Origin: Prorocentrum cordatum
Lineage: Eukaryota; Sar; Dinophyceae; Prorocentrales; Prorocentraceae
Assembly (NCBI GenBank): GCA_963575745.1
Contig: CAUYUJ010018649.1
Span: forward strand, 169,123-233,122
DNA: 64,000 nt
Direction: 5' to 3'
This document shows, in pieces, positions 1 to 10,040 of this stretch. Both the position numbers and the translations under genes were made by a program. The notes beneath the pieces were generated by a model. It ran no database searches. It worked only from the letters and a program-made list of their open reading frames with translations, and was not told the origin of the DNA. Position 1 is the stretch's first letter; the number at the start of each line of letters is the position of its first letter.

Positions 1-190
1 CCAAGATGGGGGCCCGAAAATGGACACCGGAACCGAAAATCCGAATCGTCCGCCACAAGAGGCCCCAAAATGCCCCAAGAGGCACCCAAGAGGCCTCCAA
101 ACAGCCCAAAGAGGCTCCGAAACGGTCCCCCATAGGCCCAAAACCCGCAGCCCACGCACGGTGGCGGGATGGGCCGAAGACCGCTCGATT
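1..190 (+). repeat. R1 family: degenerate CCCAAGAGGCC repeats
   Basis: Irregular short repeats of the type ccccaagaggcccc. The block ends in ggtggcgggatgggccgaag, a motif that recurs beside R1 blocks near 12.54, 17.51 and 42.39 kb. Open frames here follow from the stop-poor repeat and I do not call them genes. Confidence 0.7.
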
Positions 191-196
191 GATTTA

Positions 197-236
197 CTAG
201 AACCACGCGCGCGTGTCGCGCGCAAGTGGCTTCTGG
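197..236. repeat. Degenerate copy of a GC-core hairpin
   Basis: Begins CTAGAACC, has an alternating CG core and ends near GGCTTCTGG. It matches the better preserved hairpin at 19,221-19,261 but its arms no longer pair fully. Confidence 0.4.
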
Positions 237-239
237 TGC

Positions 240-1260
240 AGCCCAAACCTACCTCACAAGGTCGGGCGAGGATGGCCGTCGTCCCGCAAGGATCACCATA
301 TGGGAGCGCAGTTCCTCTTGAACGCTTCCAGAGTCTGCCAGCAGGCCCCAACAGATCCCGCTGCGCTGAGCAGGTGTACGATGTAGCTGTCCGAAGGGTC
401 TTCTTGAGAGGCCTCTGGGGGCCCGTGGCCAGCGGACCGCCTTCAGCGGTCTTGAAAATCTCCGGGGCGTTTTGAAGGCCCCCCAGACTATTTCGGAGGT
501 GTCTTCGGAAGTCCCTTGGTACCCCTTGGGCCAATACTGGGCAATTCATGTCCTTTAAAGGCGACCGGAATCAATCGAAGCCGCCTCGGGTGCAGCCTCG
601 GGCATCTCTAAGGCCGTATTTTGTCCTGCTGGGGAGCGTGAAGATGTTGCACTGCGCGCGGTGGCAGACAGATGGCGCGGCTCACTCTTCCCATGGAGGC
701 GACGTCCACCACGACGTCGCCACACAGATATTCGCGAACGGCAAATCACCCAGCTGTTCGTTTCCCAATTCGGCTTGCCTACTTGATAGAAGATTGGTCT
801 CGGAACCCTACTTGCATGTTCCCCACAGATCCCCCGGGTTCTCCAGGCGCCTCGTGCCAAGCAGTGCCAAGCAACGTGGTCGATGGCAGTCGCATCCCGC
901 TGCCGCCGTTCTTCAACAATGCCTGTCCCCCATGGCCTTCTGACAAACACTTGGATGCTCCCCGACTCCGTGGGTTCGCTCGCCGCTCCCTGGTTCTGGT
1001 TCGACTTGCCCTACGCGCTCAGCCCCTGCAGCCTTTGCCTCAACTCCTGGGCGTGGGCGCGATGTCGCTCCACGTCCACTGCCAGGACGCCTCAGCAACG
1101 GCCGGCCGCTCTGGCCACTCCTGCCGAAACTTTTCGTGCGGTGAGTGCCCTCCTCCCCCGCCCGTTTTCTGCCGCTGTCCACAACCTCCCTCCCACATCG
1201 TGCTGGCGGACAATTGATATGCCAAGCCCCGTGCTACTAGAGCGCTTGCGGATTACCACT
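240..1260. other. Unassigned sequence
   Basis: Mixed-composition DNA with short overlapping open frames on both strands (up to about 180 codons). I see no protein motif, RNA gene or repeat match within the window. Confidence 0.5.
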
Positions 1261-1284
1261 GCCGCGCTGAGACGAAACATGTGC

Positions 1285-1640
1285 GCGCGTGTGTGTGTGT
1301 GTGTGTGTTTGCTTGCCTGTGTGTAAGCGCCTGTATGTGTGCTGCATGTTTGTATGTATGTGTAGGCATGCATGCATGCATGCATGCATGTATGTATGTA
1401 TGGTTGGCTGTATGTACGCATGCATGCATACATGCATGCTTCTATGAGCGTAAATGTATGATTGTTTAAATACGTGGATGTACGTGTGCATGTGTGTGTA
1501 TGCATGATTGCATGATGTTGCGTGTGCATGCACGTACGTATGTATGGATGCATGTATGGATGTATGTATTCCTGTTTGTGGTTATATGTTTGCGTGTATG
1601 TACGCATGCATGCATGCATACGTGCACGTAGGAGAGAGCG
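1285..1640. repeat. (TG)n and (GTAT)/(GCAT)n microsatellite
   Basis: A (TG)n run near 1,287-1,310 gives way to interrupted TGTA and CATG tetranucleotides. Periodic ATG and CAT codons make several spurious frames rich in Met, Tyr, Cys or His. Confidence 0.9.
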
Positions 1641-1649
1641 CGTTTCATG

Positions 1650-1958
1650 GGAGCTTGCTTTGGGAACATTCGGCGGCGCGTTTCGAAAGGGGGGTGCCCC
1701 CCCCAACACTCGGCACCGTCGATCAAAACCAGCTGACTCCCCTCCCCCCGAAACCCTCCCCTCCCGACCCCCCCCCTCCCTCCCAAGGCAGGGGGGGGGT
1801 TCAAAACACCCGCCCTCCCCCCATCGGCGCCGGCGCCGGCGTTGGCTGTCGCCAGCAACGCCGACGGCGGGGACGCAGCGACGATGCCCAGAGGCAGCCC
1901 AAGGGGGGGGGGTCTGAACCCCCCCCCCCTCTGGCGCCGGCAAAGGCAAGGACGCAGT
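1650..1958. other. Poly-C rich low-complexity spacer
   Basis: Runs of 7-10 C or G and a GGCGCC-type repeat near 1,828 separate two microsatellites. Nothing codes convincingly. Confidence 0.5.
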
Positions 1959-1964
1959 GACGAT

Positions 1965-2855
1965 TGCCACCACTACCACCACCACCACTACCACCACCAC
2001 CACCGCCTCAACCCACCACCACCACCAACTCACCACAGTGCCACACAACCACCACCACCACCACCACCACAGCCACCACACCACTACCACCACCACCACA
2101 ACTCACCACAACTCACCATCACCACCACAACCACTAAAACCAACCACCACTACCACCACCACCACCGCCACCACAATCTACCACACCACCAGCACCACCG
2201 CCACCACCACCACCACTACCAGGAGCAGCTCCACCCACCACCACAACCACAAACCACCACAAACAACCACAAACCACCACACAACCACCACCACCACCAC
2301 AGCCACCACCATCACCACCACCTCCACAAACCAACGCCACCACCACAACCACAACCACCACCACCACCACAAACCACCACCACACCACCACCACAGCCAC
2401 CAACACCACCATCACAACACACCACAACTCACCATCACCACCACCTCCACTAAAACCAACCACCACTACCACCACCACTACTGCCACCACAATCTACCAC
2501 ACCACCACCGCCACCGCCCACACCACCACTTCCACTACCAGCAGCAGCACAACCCACAACCACCACCACAAACCACCACAAACCACCACACCACCACCAC
2601 CGCCACCACCACCACCACCACCACAAACCAACGCCACCACCACAACCAACCACAACAACCACCACCACAAACCACCACCACCACCACCAAACCACCACCA
2701 CCACCACCAAACCCACCACCACCACCACCACTAAAACCAACCACCACGAGCCTACCACCAAACCACCACCACCACCACAACCAACAAACCATCAGAACAC
2801 CACCACCACAAGCACCAGCACCGCCACCACCACCACCACAGCCACCATCACCACC
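1965..2855. repeat. Roughly 890 bp (CCA)n-type trinucleotide array
   Basis: Interrupted CAC/CCA/ACC repeats fill nearly 0.9 kb and are free of G for long stretches on the plus strand. The frames read as His, Thr or Pro runs and on the other strand as Val/Trp/Gly, so they are not genes. A GC-rich bridge leads to the next array. Confidence 0.95.
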
Positions 2856-3059
2856 ACCACCGTCGTCCTCGTCGACGCCGCCACCGCCCGCAGCCGCAGC
2901 CGCTGGCGCTGGCCCAGAAAAAGAAATCGTCGTCCCCACCGCAGCCGCCAGCCGCCGCCGACGCAGGCGCCGGCCCGACGAGAGGGAGAGAGGAGAAGTA
3001 GGGGGGGGGCCGGTTCCAACCCCCCTCCCATCAAGCGACCACAGAACGCGCTCTTTCGT

Positions 3060-3620
3060 ATGTATGTAGGTAGGTAGGTAGGTAGGTAGGTAGGCAGGTA
3101 GGTAGGTAGGTAGGAGCGTCTGTAGGTAGTTACGTATGAATGTACGTGGGTATGCAGGTATGTGTGTCTGATTGTGTGGTCGTACTCCTGTATGCGTTGA
3201 TGCGAGCATGCAAGTATGTGTATGGTTGTGTGATGTGTATGTATGTACGTGTGCATGTATGCATGCATGTATAGATGTACGTATGTATCTACGTACGTGT
3301 GTATGTATAAATGTGTGTGAGTACGTAGGTATGCCGTTAGATACGTGTGTATGTCGTATGGATGTGTGTATGTATGTATGTATTTGTGTATGTGTATGTG
3401 CGTATGTGCATGTGTAGGTATGCGTGTATATGTATGCATGTGTATGCGCGTATGTATATGGTGTATATATGAATGTGTGTATGCATGCATGTATGTAAGC
3501 ATGTTGTCATACATGTATGTATGTAATATATGTGTTTACATGTTTGTATGTGTACGTATGTATGTATGTATGTATGTATGCATGCATGCATGCATGCATG
3601 TATGTATGTATATATATATG

Positions 3621-3654
<34 letters not shown>

Positions 3655-3727
3655 TGTATGTATGTATGTATATATGTGCGTATGTATGTATATACAGCTG
3701 TATATGTATGTTTCCCTGTACTCATGC
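3060..3727. repeat. (TAGG)n followed by (GTAT)n microsatellite
   Basis: TAGG units at about 3,065-3,115 change into long interrupted GTAT/GCAT units that run up to the left module of composite element 1. The same GTAT type also lies beyond the right module of that element. Confidence 0.95.
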
Positions 3728-3733
3728 ATGTCG

Positions 3734-4087
3734 GAGGTGAGGGGGTGAGATCGAAGTGGAACGGATAGCCCCCCTACCGGGAAATCGATTTCGGTTTCGT
3801 GTTCGTGCGTGCCGTGCGTGCGGGCGAGGCGAAGCTGCGTGGGCGGGCGAGAAGAAAGTCTCCAATGGCTGAGGCGCGGCCGGACCAAATGTCTCCCTTC
3901 CGGGCGGCCGGTGGCCCGCGGAATCCCGCCGGTGTCCCGCTGGTGTCCCGTGTGGCTGAGGCGCGGCCGGACCAAATGTCTCCCTTCCGGGCGGCCGGTG
4001 GCCCGCGGTGTCCCGCCGGTGTCCCGCGGTGCCCCGCGGTGCCCCGCGGTGCCCCGCGGTGTCCCGCCGGTGTCCCGCGGTGTCCCG
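3734..4087 (+). repeat. Left module of composite element, copy 1
   Basis: Starts GAGGTGAGGGGGTGAGATCG and contains CCCCCCTACCGGGAAATCG and a CGTGCGTGCCGTGCGTGCGG stretch, all near-identical to 17,622-17,925. It ends in GTGTCCCGCCG-type decamers. An internal segment from GGCTGAGGCGCGGCCGGACC is duplicated in tandem. Confidence 0.85.
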
Positions 4088-4301
4088 CGATGATGATGAT
4101 GATGATGATGACGATGATGATGATGACGATGATGATGATGATGATGATGATGACGATGATGATGATGATGATGATGGTGATGCTGACGATGATGCTGCTG
4201 ATGATGCTGATGCTGATGTTGATGCTGATGATGATGATGATGATGGTGATGCTGATGATGATGCTGATGTTGATGAGGACGATGATGATGATGATGATGA
4301 T
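4088..4301. repeat. (GAT)n array
   Basis: About 210 bp of GATGAT with occasional GAC, GCT and GGT. It gives a poly-Asp frame and a poly-Met frame, both artefacts. Confidence 0.95.
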
Positions 4302-5075
4302 TTTTACTCGGCATCAGGACCAATCAAACTGGAGCCAGCTTGCAATAGTAAAAAGAATGATCCGCCGCAGAGTGCCATGGAACTCGTGAAGCCCCGTTCG
4401 TTGGGCCGCTGTCGCGAGGGTGCTGGCACAGGGGGGCTGCGCTGCGCTGCCTCGTAACGGAAGACATCTATAAGAAGAAAAAGTGTGCCGCCTCATCTTC
4501 GGCGTCAAACTCAAACGGGGCCTGCGTGCTACTCGGCTGGTCGGGCGCACTCGATGGCGCTGAAGGGGTTTCAACTGGCGCTAGCAAAGAAACAGGCACG
4601 GGTGCTGGCGAAGCGTCAGTGGCACGCGGGCGTTGGAAAAGCACAGAGTCTGGAAGTGGCGCAGCCTGCGCTGGCAGGCTGGGCGACACGAGCACTGGCT
4701 GGGCTGCACTTGCCATGGGCGCTGAAAAGGGCGTGCCTTGAGATGGCGCTGGCGTGTCTAAAGAAACTGGTGGCGTGAGGGGAGCGGCACACATATGGTG
4801 GACTGTCACACCGCTCCTGGACGCAGGCAGGGATTCACCCCTGACGAAACGAATTGCTACTGCTCGAGAGTCTCCAACCAATGAGCCACTTCTTCCTCGA
4901 GCCATCCTGCTGGCGCCACTCCGCGGTGGTGCTGAACCGATCCCTCTGAGGCCAGCGCCTTCTGAATGATGAGGCGCCCCTCCCAGGTTGGGGCCCCGAT
5001 GATGAGCTTCATTTTGTCCGTGTCGAAACAACTCTCGAGCCGTATGAAGCTGATGGCGGTCTGCAGATCGTCCTT
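4302..5075 (-). other. Interior of composite copy 1 with Pro/Ala/Ser-rich minus-strand frame
   Basis: This segment separates the two GAT runs and is absent from composite copy 2. On the minus strand the 4,857-5,080 part reads as a more balanced peptide (an ISFIRLESCF...KLIIGAPTWEG stretch), and another frame over 4,468-4,800 reads as a Pro/Ala/Ser-rich tail of about 100 residues ending in an acidic stretch and FFFL. Stops and frame changes separate them. I do not recognise a family; it may be a captured or remnant element gene. Confidence 0.35.
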
Positions 5076-5103
5076 TGATGATGATGATGATGATGATGAT
5101 GAT

Positions 5104-5227
5104 CGAGGGAGATCGAGTGTGATATAGATCGAGTGAGATCGATTGTGAGATCGATTGTGAGATAGATCGAGGGAGATCGATCGAGCGAGACCGATACTGA
5201 GATCGATAGTGAGACCGATCGAGTGAG
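5104..5227 (+). repeat. GATCGA/GTGA-rich array
   Basis: Irregular units such as GAGATCGATTGTGA and GATCGAGTGA. The same array type occurs at 18,905-19,133 and, inverted, at 63,618-63,840, in each case between (GAT)n and the right module. Confidence 0.9.
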
Positions 5228-5285
5228 ACGTTGGTTCCTCCCCCCCCCCGAACCTCCTTATCACCCGAAGGGTGGTCGTATAGGT
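5228..5285 (+). repeat. Right module of composite element, copy 1
   Basis: Contains CGAACCTCCTTATCACCCGA followed by AGGGTGGTCGTATAGGTAT. It is nearly identical to 19,134-19,190 and to the reverse complement at 63,560-63,617. Confidence 0.85.
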
Positions 5286-5463
5286 ATGGATATGTGTATG
5301 GATGTACGTATGGATGGATGCATGCATACATGCATGTAGGTAGCTAGGCAGGCAGGTAGTTCTGTATGAACGTATGGATGCATGCATGCATGTATGTATA
5401 ATTGTATGTACGTATCTATGTAGGTAGGTTGGTAGGTAAGTATGTGTATGTGTATGTGTGTTC
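5278..5463. repeat. (GTAT)/(GTAG)n microsatellite
   Basis: Interrupted tetranucleotide repeat directly beyond the right module, matching the array on the left side of the element. Confidence 0.9.
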
Positions 5464-6280
5464 GCGCTGAGCGCAGGGCCGCGACGACAAAATATGTGTG
5501 CACGGCATACGCTGGCATACCCGTTCACGGAGGGGCGACATCGGCGAGCTCAAAAAGGGACTCTGGACAACATGCGGAAGTGCGCACCCCTACACCAAAA
5601 GTCGGAGCACGGCGGGTTGAGACAACTATAGCTAAAAATCGGCCGCCCGACCCCTCCCAGGGACAAAACACACAAGCTGTCCGAGCTGCGTCCAGCCGTA
5701 GCGACGATGCCCCCCCACCCCAAGGGCAACTGCCGTCGCCTCACTTCGCCCGCCTCTGAGGAAGCCACTTCGGCGCGCAGGAGGCAATTCTCCTTTAGGT
5801 TCTGGTCAATTTGCGTGCCTGGAGGGGGAAGGGGAGGCGGGGGCCTGGTGAGGCCCGAAAGGGAAACAGGACTTGGCGCAAGTCAGAGATCACTTGCACG
5901 CCTTCTCGGCCCAGCGCTGTGTGAACGGCGGAGGGGGAGGGGAGGGGGCTGAGGGGGAGGGGGGGAAAGCCATGCACGTAAACTTGCCCGAGCCCTGAGC
6001 CTAAAGCAAACAAAACGCTCGCCATCAATCGCAACCAATCGCGCGCTCCGGTCCTCCTCGTCGCTCCGGTGCGGCAGCAGGCTCGCCGCCGCCGGACCGG
6101 CCTCCAGCGGGCGGCCGGCGGGGGCGGCCGCCTCGCGCGGCCACGCCCGGAGCATGAGGCTCATCGCGGCGGCGACGGCCTCGCCGCGCCGAGCGGGATC
6201 GGAGGCTGCCAGGTCGAGGGGAGCACGACTTGTCGAATCGGCAGCGTCTGAGGCGAAGCCAGGCAGGACGGAGATAGAAT
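5464..6280. other. Unassigned, G-run rich sequence
   Basis: Contains GGGGGAGGGGAGGGGG-type tracts near 5,820-5,970 and GC-rich Arg/Pro/Gly-coding frames. No motif recognised. Confidence 0.5.
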
Positions 6281-6550
6281 CGGGTCAGGATAAGTGGGAA
6301 ATCTCTGAGATCCGGTGGCGATACCACTACTTCCCAGAACTCTCCTGGGGGGTGAGTCCTGACCACGATCTCGAGGCGAATCCGGCGGTGGCGACGAGGG
6401 CTTCCCAAGAGGCCCCCCCCCCCCAAAAAGGAAAACGGGCGGAGGGTAGCGGTATGGGTACTTCTCCTCCTCTGGACTGGGGGATGTCTCGGGCGCCGCG
6501 GCCTAGAATGCTTCGAGAGCGGTACGGAACGCTCTGGAGCGGACTTGTCC
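6281..6550 (+). repeat. Partial copy of dispersed repeat family D
   Basis: Carries AAATCTCTGAGATCC and CGGGCGCCGCGGCC followed by GGAACGCTCTGGAGCG. These also occur, in the same order, at 38,335-38,440 and partly at 25,955-26,025. A middle part holds ATCTCGAGGCGAATCC, which recurs near 7,630, 34,590 and 35,393. Confidence 0.55.
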
Positions 6551-6962
6551 TCGTCCCATAGCCTTGCTTGGATCGCCGCGGGGGGTGCTAAGAAGATAGG
6601 GGGACACAAGCGGATGCTAAGGTGGGTTCTATCCAGCCTTACCCAGCTTAGAAGTGGGTTGCACATGCCCTAAGGGGCTTCAGAGCGCACGGATCTGGGC
6701 TAAGTGGGAGGAGCCACCTCATCACTCTAAGCCGCATAGGGTACTTGCTACCCATATATACGTTGGGTTAGTGGGTTAGGCCAGATCAAATGCACTTTAA
6801 CATCCACTTCTACCCCCCCCCATCCCCTTAGCAACCGCCGCGGCGAGCGCCGGCGAGATCAGGCGCGATCGCGTCGGCACCAGCGGGGCGCGCTCCGGGC
6901 GCGGGGGCGGCGAGTCACAATTGGAAGCGAAGAAGGCGGCCGCAGAAGAGGTCTCAAGCCGC
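6551..6962. other. Unassigned sequence
   Basis: Includes GTGGGTT/CTAAG-rich DNA around 6,590-6,780 and a C-run near 6,813. Nothing codes convincingly. Confidence 0.45.
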
Positions 6963-7112
6963 CCTCCCTCTTCCTACTCTTCCTCTCTTTCGCCTCCTCC
7001 TCCTCCTTCCCCTCCTCCTCCTCCTCCTCCTTCTCCTCTTCCTTCCCTTCCCCATCCACCTCCTCCTCCTACCGTCCTCCTCATCCTCGTCCTCCTCCTC
7101 CTCCACTTCTCC
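6963..7112. repeat. (CTC)n-type microsatellite
   Basis: Pyrimidine-only CTCCTC repeats for about 150 bp. They create Ser/Pro/Leu frames on one strand and Glu/Arg/Gly frames on the other. Confidence 0.9.
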
Positions 7113-7243
7113 TGAAGGAGGGGAAGAAAAAGGAAACCATGACCAAGAATGCACGCGGAAACGTCGTGCCGACTTTGGTCAGCGTCGATCTGAGTCAGCG
7201 TCAATTCGTGCATCGTCCTCGTGAAGCGGCGACGGCCGACATG

Positions 7244-7296
7244 GACCATGACCAAGATCGGCATGTACAAGATCCCGCAACATCTTGGTCATGGTC
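7244..7296. repeat. Perfect 15 bp inverted repeat
   Basis: GACCATGACCAAGAT at 7,244-7,258 pairs perfectly with ATCTTGGTCATGGTC at 7,282-7,296 around a 23 nt loop. A single related half-copy lies at 7,138-7,152. Function unknown. Confidence 0.7.
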
Positions 7297-7397
7297 CCCG
7301 TCTGTTTTCCTCCAGAAAAAGGCCCGGCGGCCGAGAGACGAGAGGGAAGGGGCGCGCGGGCGGGCTCAGGCGCTAGGGATCCGGTGTGAGGTGCAGG

Positions 7398-7437
7398 ACC
7401 CTAGACCCTAAACCCTAAACCCTAAACCCTAAACCCC
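7398..7437. repeat. Short interstitial telomere-like tract (CCCTAAA)n
   Basis: About five units of the CCCTAAA (TTTAGGG) type, the first degenerate (CCCTAGA). Unrelated sequence continues on both sides, so this is not a chromosome end. Confidence 0.8.
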
Positions 7438-9450
7438 AGGAAGGAAAGACGGAGGAGGAACGCATGAGTGACGGAGCCCCTCCAGGTCGAAAGGCGCACG
7501 CGCACCAGGGAAGCAACGCTCCTCTGCGCAGCGCTCGCGAACAAGGTACACCGAATCACGGGGAACCAGAAAATACCGATATACCGCTGCTTCCCGGACC
7601 GCTCCCAAGATTCGTTCTGATCAGAATTTCGAGGCGAATTCAGAAGGGGCGACGAGGGCCTCCCAGGAATACCGGCACCACTTCCTCCTATGGAGCCACT
7701 TGCGGAGGAGGACAACGACGACGCGACGACCGACGACGACGTCGAGCAGCGGCGCCGAGCGGCGGCGACGACGAGCGGCGACGGGCGGGGACGACGGCTG
7801 GAGGCGTCGAGCCCCGTCGCGGCCAGGCGCGGGCGGGCGGCGTGCCCGCGAGCGGGCGCGCGCGCGCGCGGGGCCACCCCCGGCCGCCGATGCTGGCGGG
7901 CGCGCGCGAGGATGCATGAGCAGGGGGCCACATGCGAACCCTGCCCCCTGCCCCCCACGATTTCTGAGGGGGAGGGGGGGGTTCGCATGTGGCCCCCGAT
8001 GAGGCCCGTCGCCTCTCCGTCCCCCCTCCCCCCCTTCCCTGGTTTCAGCTCTTCCCTCCTCCCCCGTTCCACACCTCGAGCTTTCGCAAGAGTGCACCGA
8101 CATTGAGTTCGCCAGCCTGTATTTCGCTGCGTTGCCTGCTTCTCAAGCTGCGTTGTCACCATGCGATGTAGCGCATTTCTGTCCTGACAGGACCGCGTGC
8201 CTACTCGAGAGGCAAACGAACAGACCTTGCGTTTGGCAGCTCTTCCTTCCAAGCGGAAGCCAAGCGATACAAACTACTCGTGCGGGTGCCTGCAGCGGTA
8301 AGGCTGCTTGACGAGGAGGCGAATGGAATAACATGATTCTGCCTGGAAGCGAAAGCGGGTAGGTTATTTACCCTCTGATAAGCAGCCGTTTAATACAAGG
8401 AAACCCCAGGATGGCCCCAGCCCCCCCACACAGCCCCAAGAGGATTCCAAGACTCCCGGATATAGCCTCAAGGTGTCCCCAAGAAGGCCCTACGAGGGGG
8501 GCTTGCGCGGACTGCTCGCGAGCGTTCGTTTAGCAGCAATATTATGTCTGGGTATCTCTGAAAATGCTTGTGGGGATGCGCGAAGCGTCAACAATTCGCC
8601 CTCCGTTTTTTGTTCAACCAACAGCAACCATCGCGGCCGTGCCTGGTTAATCTATCCTTTGGTGTGCTATCTTCCAGCTGTCCATTCATCTCCGCTCCTC
8701 AGCAACTGGATGCTGTTTTCTAGCCGTGAGCCGGCTCGGAGGAGAGCATGTAGATCGCAATGGAAACACACGGTCTAGTTGTGCGTTTGGCTCGAGCAAA
8801 GATTGCCGGTCAAGCCGGGCAAGATAGTGGGAGAACAGGGGGGGATGGGGCAAACGAGTGCCAAGGCACGCGGGTACAGCATTGGACGAAGTCCTGAAGT
8901 GGGCGGGGGCGGGGCGAACCAAAACCCCCCAGGGGCCCGAGAGGGACCGAAGAGGAAGGGAAGGGGGGGACGGGGGTGGGCGCAGAACAGAGAGACGCCG
9001 TCCACGCGTCAACTTGCCAACCTGGCTTGTCCACGCGGCGCCCAATTCACGTACACGTGACGGCCAGGGGCGTCTGGCGGCACGTGCAATCCAAAATCAT
9101 CCCCCATGAGGCTGTAAAGATGCAGGCAAATTCGCCCGAGATCCCAATTCACCTAACTTCGCGCATCGCGTCCCGCGATGCGCGACGTGCGATTATCTTC
9201 GCGCGCTCGCGAGCCCTCGCGTCGCCCCGTTGGAGAAGGGCAACCGCTCTGGCCCAGACCACGGTTCGCGAAGTGAATCGCGCCCCCCCACGGGTGACCT
9301 AGAGGTCCCACCACGGCTGTTCCCGAGCCATTCCCAACAGGGGCACTCGGGCAGGTTGGGCGACTCTGCAGCGCTCTGCGGACCTGGGGGGCAGCTCACG
9401 CAGAGCCTGACTGGAGAAAAACAAAGCATCCCTGGGGTCAAACAGAGTAT
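7438..9450. other. Unassigned sequence
   Basis: GC-rich ACG/GCG-type low complexity at 7,700-7,910, then mixed DNA. Many overlapping Arg/Ala/Pro frames of 60-280 codons are present, none with a recognisable motif. Contains the hairpin at 7,923-7,997. Confidence 0.5.
7923..7997. repeat. Long hairpin with C-run/G-run inner stem
   Basis: GGGGGCCACATGCGAACC (7,923-7,940) pairs perfectly with GGTTCGCATGTGGCCCCC (7,980-7,997). The inner halves are C-rich and G-rich and can extend the stem toward a loop around ACGATTTCTGA. Confidence 0.75.
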
Positions 9451-9456
9451 CCCTCC

Positions 9457-9655
9457 TCCTCCTCCTCCATCCTTCTCGTCCTCCTCCTCCTCCTCCTCGT
9501 CCCTCCTCCTGCTCCTCCTCCGCCTCCTCCTTCGCCTCCTCCTCCGCCTCCTCCTCCTCCCTCCTCCTCGTGCTCCCTTCTCGTCCTCCTCGTCCTTCTC
9601 CTCCTCAACCTCCTCCTCGTCCAAATCCTCGTCCTCCAATTCCTGCACGTGCTAC
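9457..9655. repeat. (CTC)n-type microsatellite
   Basis: About 200 bp of CTC/CTT/CGC pyrimidine-rich repeats, with the expected Ser/Leu and Glu/Arg frames. Confidence 0.9.
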
Positions 9656-9859
9656 TGAGTTCCCGCCACGCGGACCGAATCCACTGTGCCCCTGACTGCG
9701 TCACATCACACAAACTCGAGCGGGGAGGCGGTGGCGTCGACGATGGGCGGCGCAATCGAAATCCTCCTCCTCCTCATCTTCCTCGTTCTGCTCGTCCCTT
9801 CCCTCCCTCCCCCCCCCGCGGAAGGGGCGGACCCACACATCGTCGTTGTGGTCGGCGTG

Positions 9860-10040
9860 ATGGTCGTCGAGTAGGTGGAGTCGGAGGATCGGACCGCATC
9901 CCCGATGCATCACCGATACTCGGCGGAGCCAGCGATGAATCGGCGACGTCGGCGTGAAGAAAGCTAGGCCCCACATAGAACCGCATCGCTGACACATCGG
10001 TGACGTGACGCGATCCTCCGAACCCCATATGTGAGGCCTA
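9860..10040 (+). repeat. Dispersed repeat with CGATGCATCG-like palindromes, copy 1
   Basis: Shares GAGTAG-TGG-GTCGGA-GATCG, GATGCATC, GACGTCGGCG and CCACATAGA with 34,807-35,030 in the same order and orientation. Palindromic GATGCATC and ACATCGGTGA-type pieces give it a fold-back character. Confidence 0.6.

Larger units (their letters stand above)
3734..5285 (+). mobile_element. Composite repeat element, copy 1
   Basis: The order is left module (3,734-4,087), (GAT)n array, a 0.77 kb interior found only in this copy, a short (GAT)n run, a GATCGA-rich array, and right module (5,228-5,285), bounded on both sides by GTAT microsatellite. The same order without the interior occurs at 17,622-19,190, and the right half occurs inverted at 63,560-64,000. 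Whether it moves as a unit is an inference; no transposase or terminal repeat is visible. Confidence 0.55.

Noticed and set aside
1957-3069. 370-codon plus-strand frame rich in Thr, His and Pro
   Set aside because: It is the direct translation of the (CCA)n array; composition is repeat-driven and the other frames are equally open.
4008-4457. Poly-Asp frame resembling an acidic calcium-binding protein
   Set aside because: It is a (GAT)n translation joined to GC-rich repeat sequence.
7398-7437. Chromosome end
   Set aside because: Only about five units, with unrelated sequence continuing on both sides.
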